Origin: Bilabrum cf. latius
Lineage: Eukaryota; Bigyra: Bicosoecida; Bigyra; Bicosoecida
Assembly: GCA_965178125.1 (NCBI GenBank)
Contig: OZ237735.1
Location: 2,046,001 to 2,110,000 of the forward strand
DNA length: 64,000 nt
Reading direction: 5' to 3'
A program made the position numbers and the translations under genes. Shown one piece after another: positions 63,662 through 64,000 of this stretch. Under the pieces are notes generated by a model. That model was given only the letters and a program-made list of their open reading frames with translations. It was not told where the DNA came from and did no database searches. The number at the start of each line of letters is the position of its first letter. Within the stretch, counting starts at the first letter, position 1.

Positions 63662-64000
63662 GAACTAATTTGAATACTCTGCGTGTAGTAATTGATCGTG
63701 TCGCTCTTCGAGTATGAAAACAGGCAAAATGTACGAAGCAGCACACAACTGGACTGCCCAACGGAAGCATCTGATAGTCCGACGAAACTAATCGTTTCTA
63801 CACGACAGACAAGTTATCCATGCACCCAGCCATTCGAGAAGTTGCAGTTGGCACGCCACAGCGGAACCACTGCCAGTGGCCTGGTGACTGTGTCCGCGGC
63901 GCCTTTCCAGGAGTTGCCCGTTCCAACATCAGCATCATTGCTAAGCTTGCCGCACCAGGATGGCCTCCATCGAATCAGTTATCATAAAGCCAGTGCAAGA
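63662..64000. other. Right-hand edge, no confident gene
   Basis: 3' flank of the homeodomain gene. A short plus frame (MHPAIREVAVGTPQRN..., from about 63820) ends in TAA near 63987. A minus frame is open across the region when TAG is sense. Neither has recognisable features. Confidence 0.3.

Noticed and set aside
1-64000. CRISPR arrays, insertion sequences, rRNA or prophage genes
   Set aside because: None seen. Repeats here are protein-level and degenerate, and all recognised families are eukaryotic.

Overview
This window reads as nuclear DNA of a unicellular eukaryote. It is GC-rich, and the genes I can follow are single-exon and closely packed. The families are eukaryotic: fibronectin III, PA14 and filamin-type repeats, an AMMECR1 protein, a TALE-class homeodomain, a saposin-B protein, a GCC-type leucine-rich repeat protein and a mitochondrial dynamin-like GTPase. 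The lineage cannot be fixed from sequence alone. The FN3/PA14/filamin giant protein recalls surface proteins of stramenopiles such as oomycetes and their relatives, but that is only a weak inference.

The main observation is that TAG does not act as a stop here. Every well-supported gene contains in-frame TAG, and the reading frame and protein family continue unchanged across it. In the giant gene the TAG codons sometimes fall where sister repeats have glutamine, so the simplest reading is a nuclear code with TAG = Gln. All six terminators I can place with confidence are TGA. TAA is neither a sense codon nor a confident stop here, so its meaning is open.

Layout: from 1 to about 49.76 kb (minus strand) there is one intronless, single-frame gene of about 16,590 codons that still runs off the left edge. 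It has 41 in-frame TAG and no TAA, TGA or frame change. Its product is built from about 30 FN3 domains and roughly 65-70 copies of a beta-rich unit. A distinct central block carries three PA14 domains and filamin-like repeats. It is probably a giant secreted or surface structural or adhesive protein. Upstream, on the same strand, is a disordered Ser/Arg/Ala-rich protein (50732-52954). A short divergent promoter separates it from a plus-strand LRR protein (53087-55765). A small secreted saposin-like gene (55846-56262, minus) meets the LRR gene tail to tail. A mitochondrial dynamin-like GTPase follows (56814-58688, plus), tail to tail with an AMMECR1 gene (58733-59425, minus). A doubtful small gene (59484-59783) and a large TALE homeodomain protein (60167-63661) complete the right end. 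The genes share no obvious pathway; what unites them is the altered code and the compact, intron-poor arrangement.
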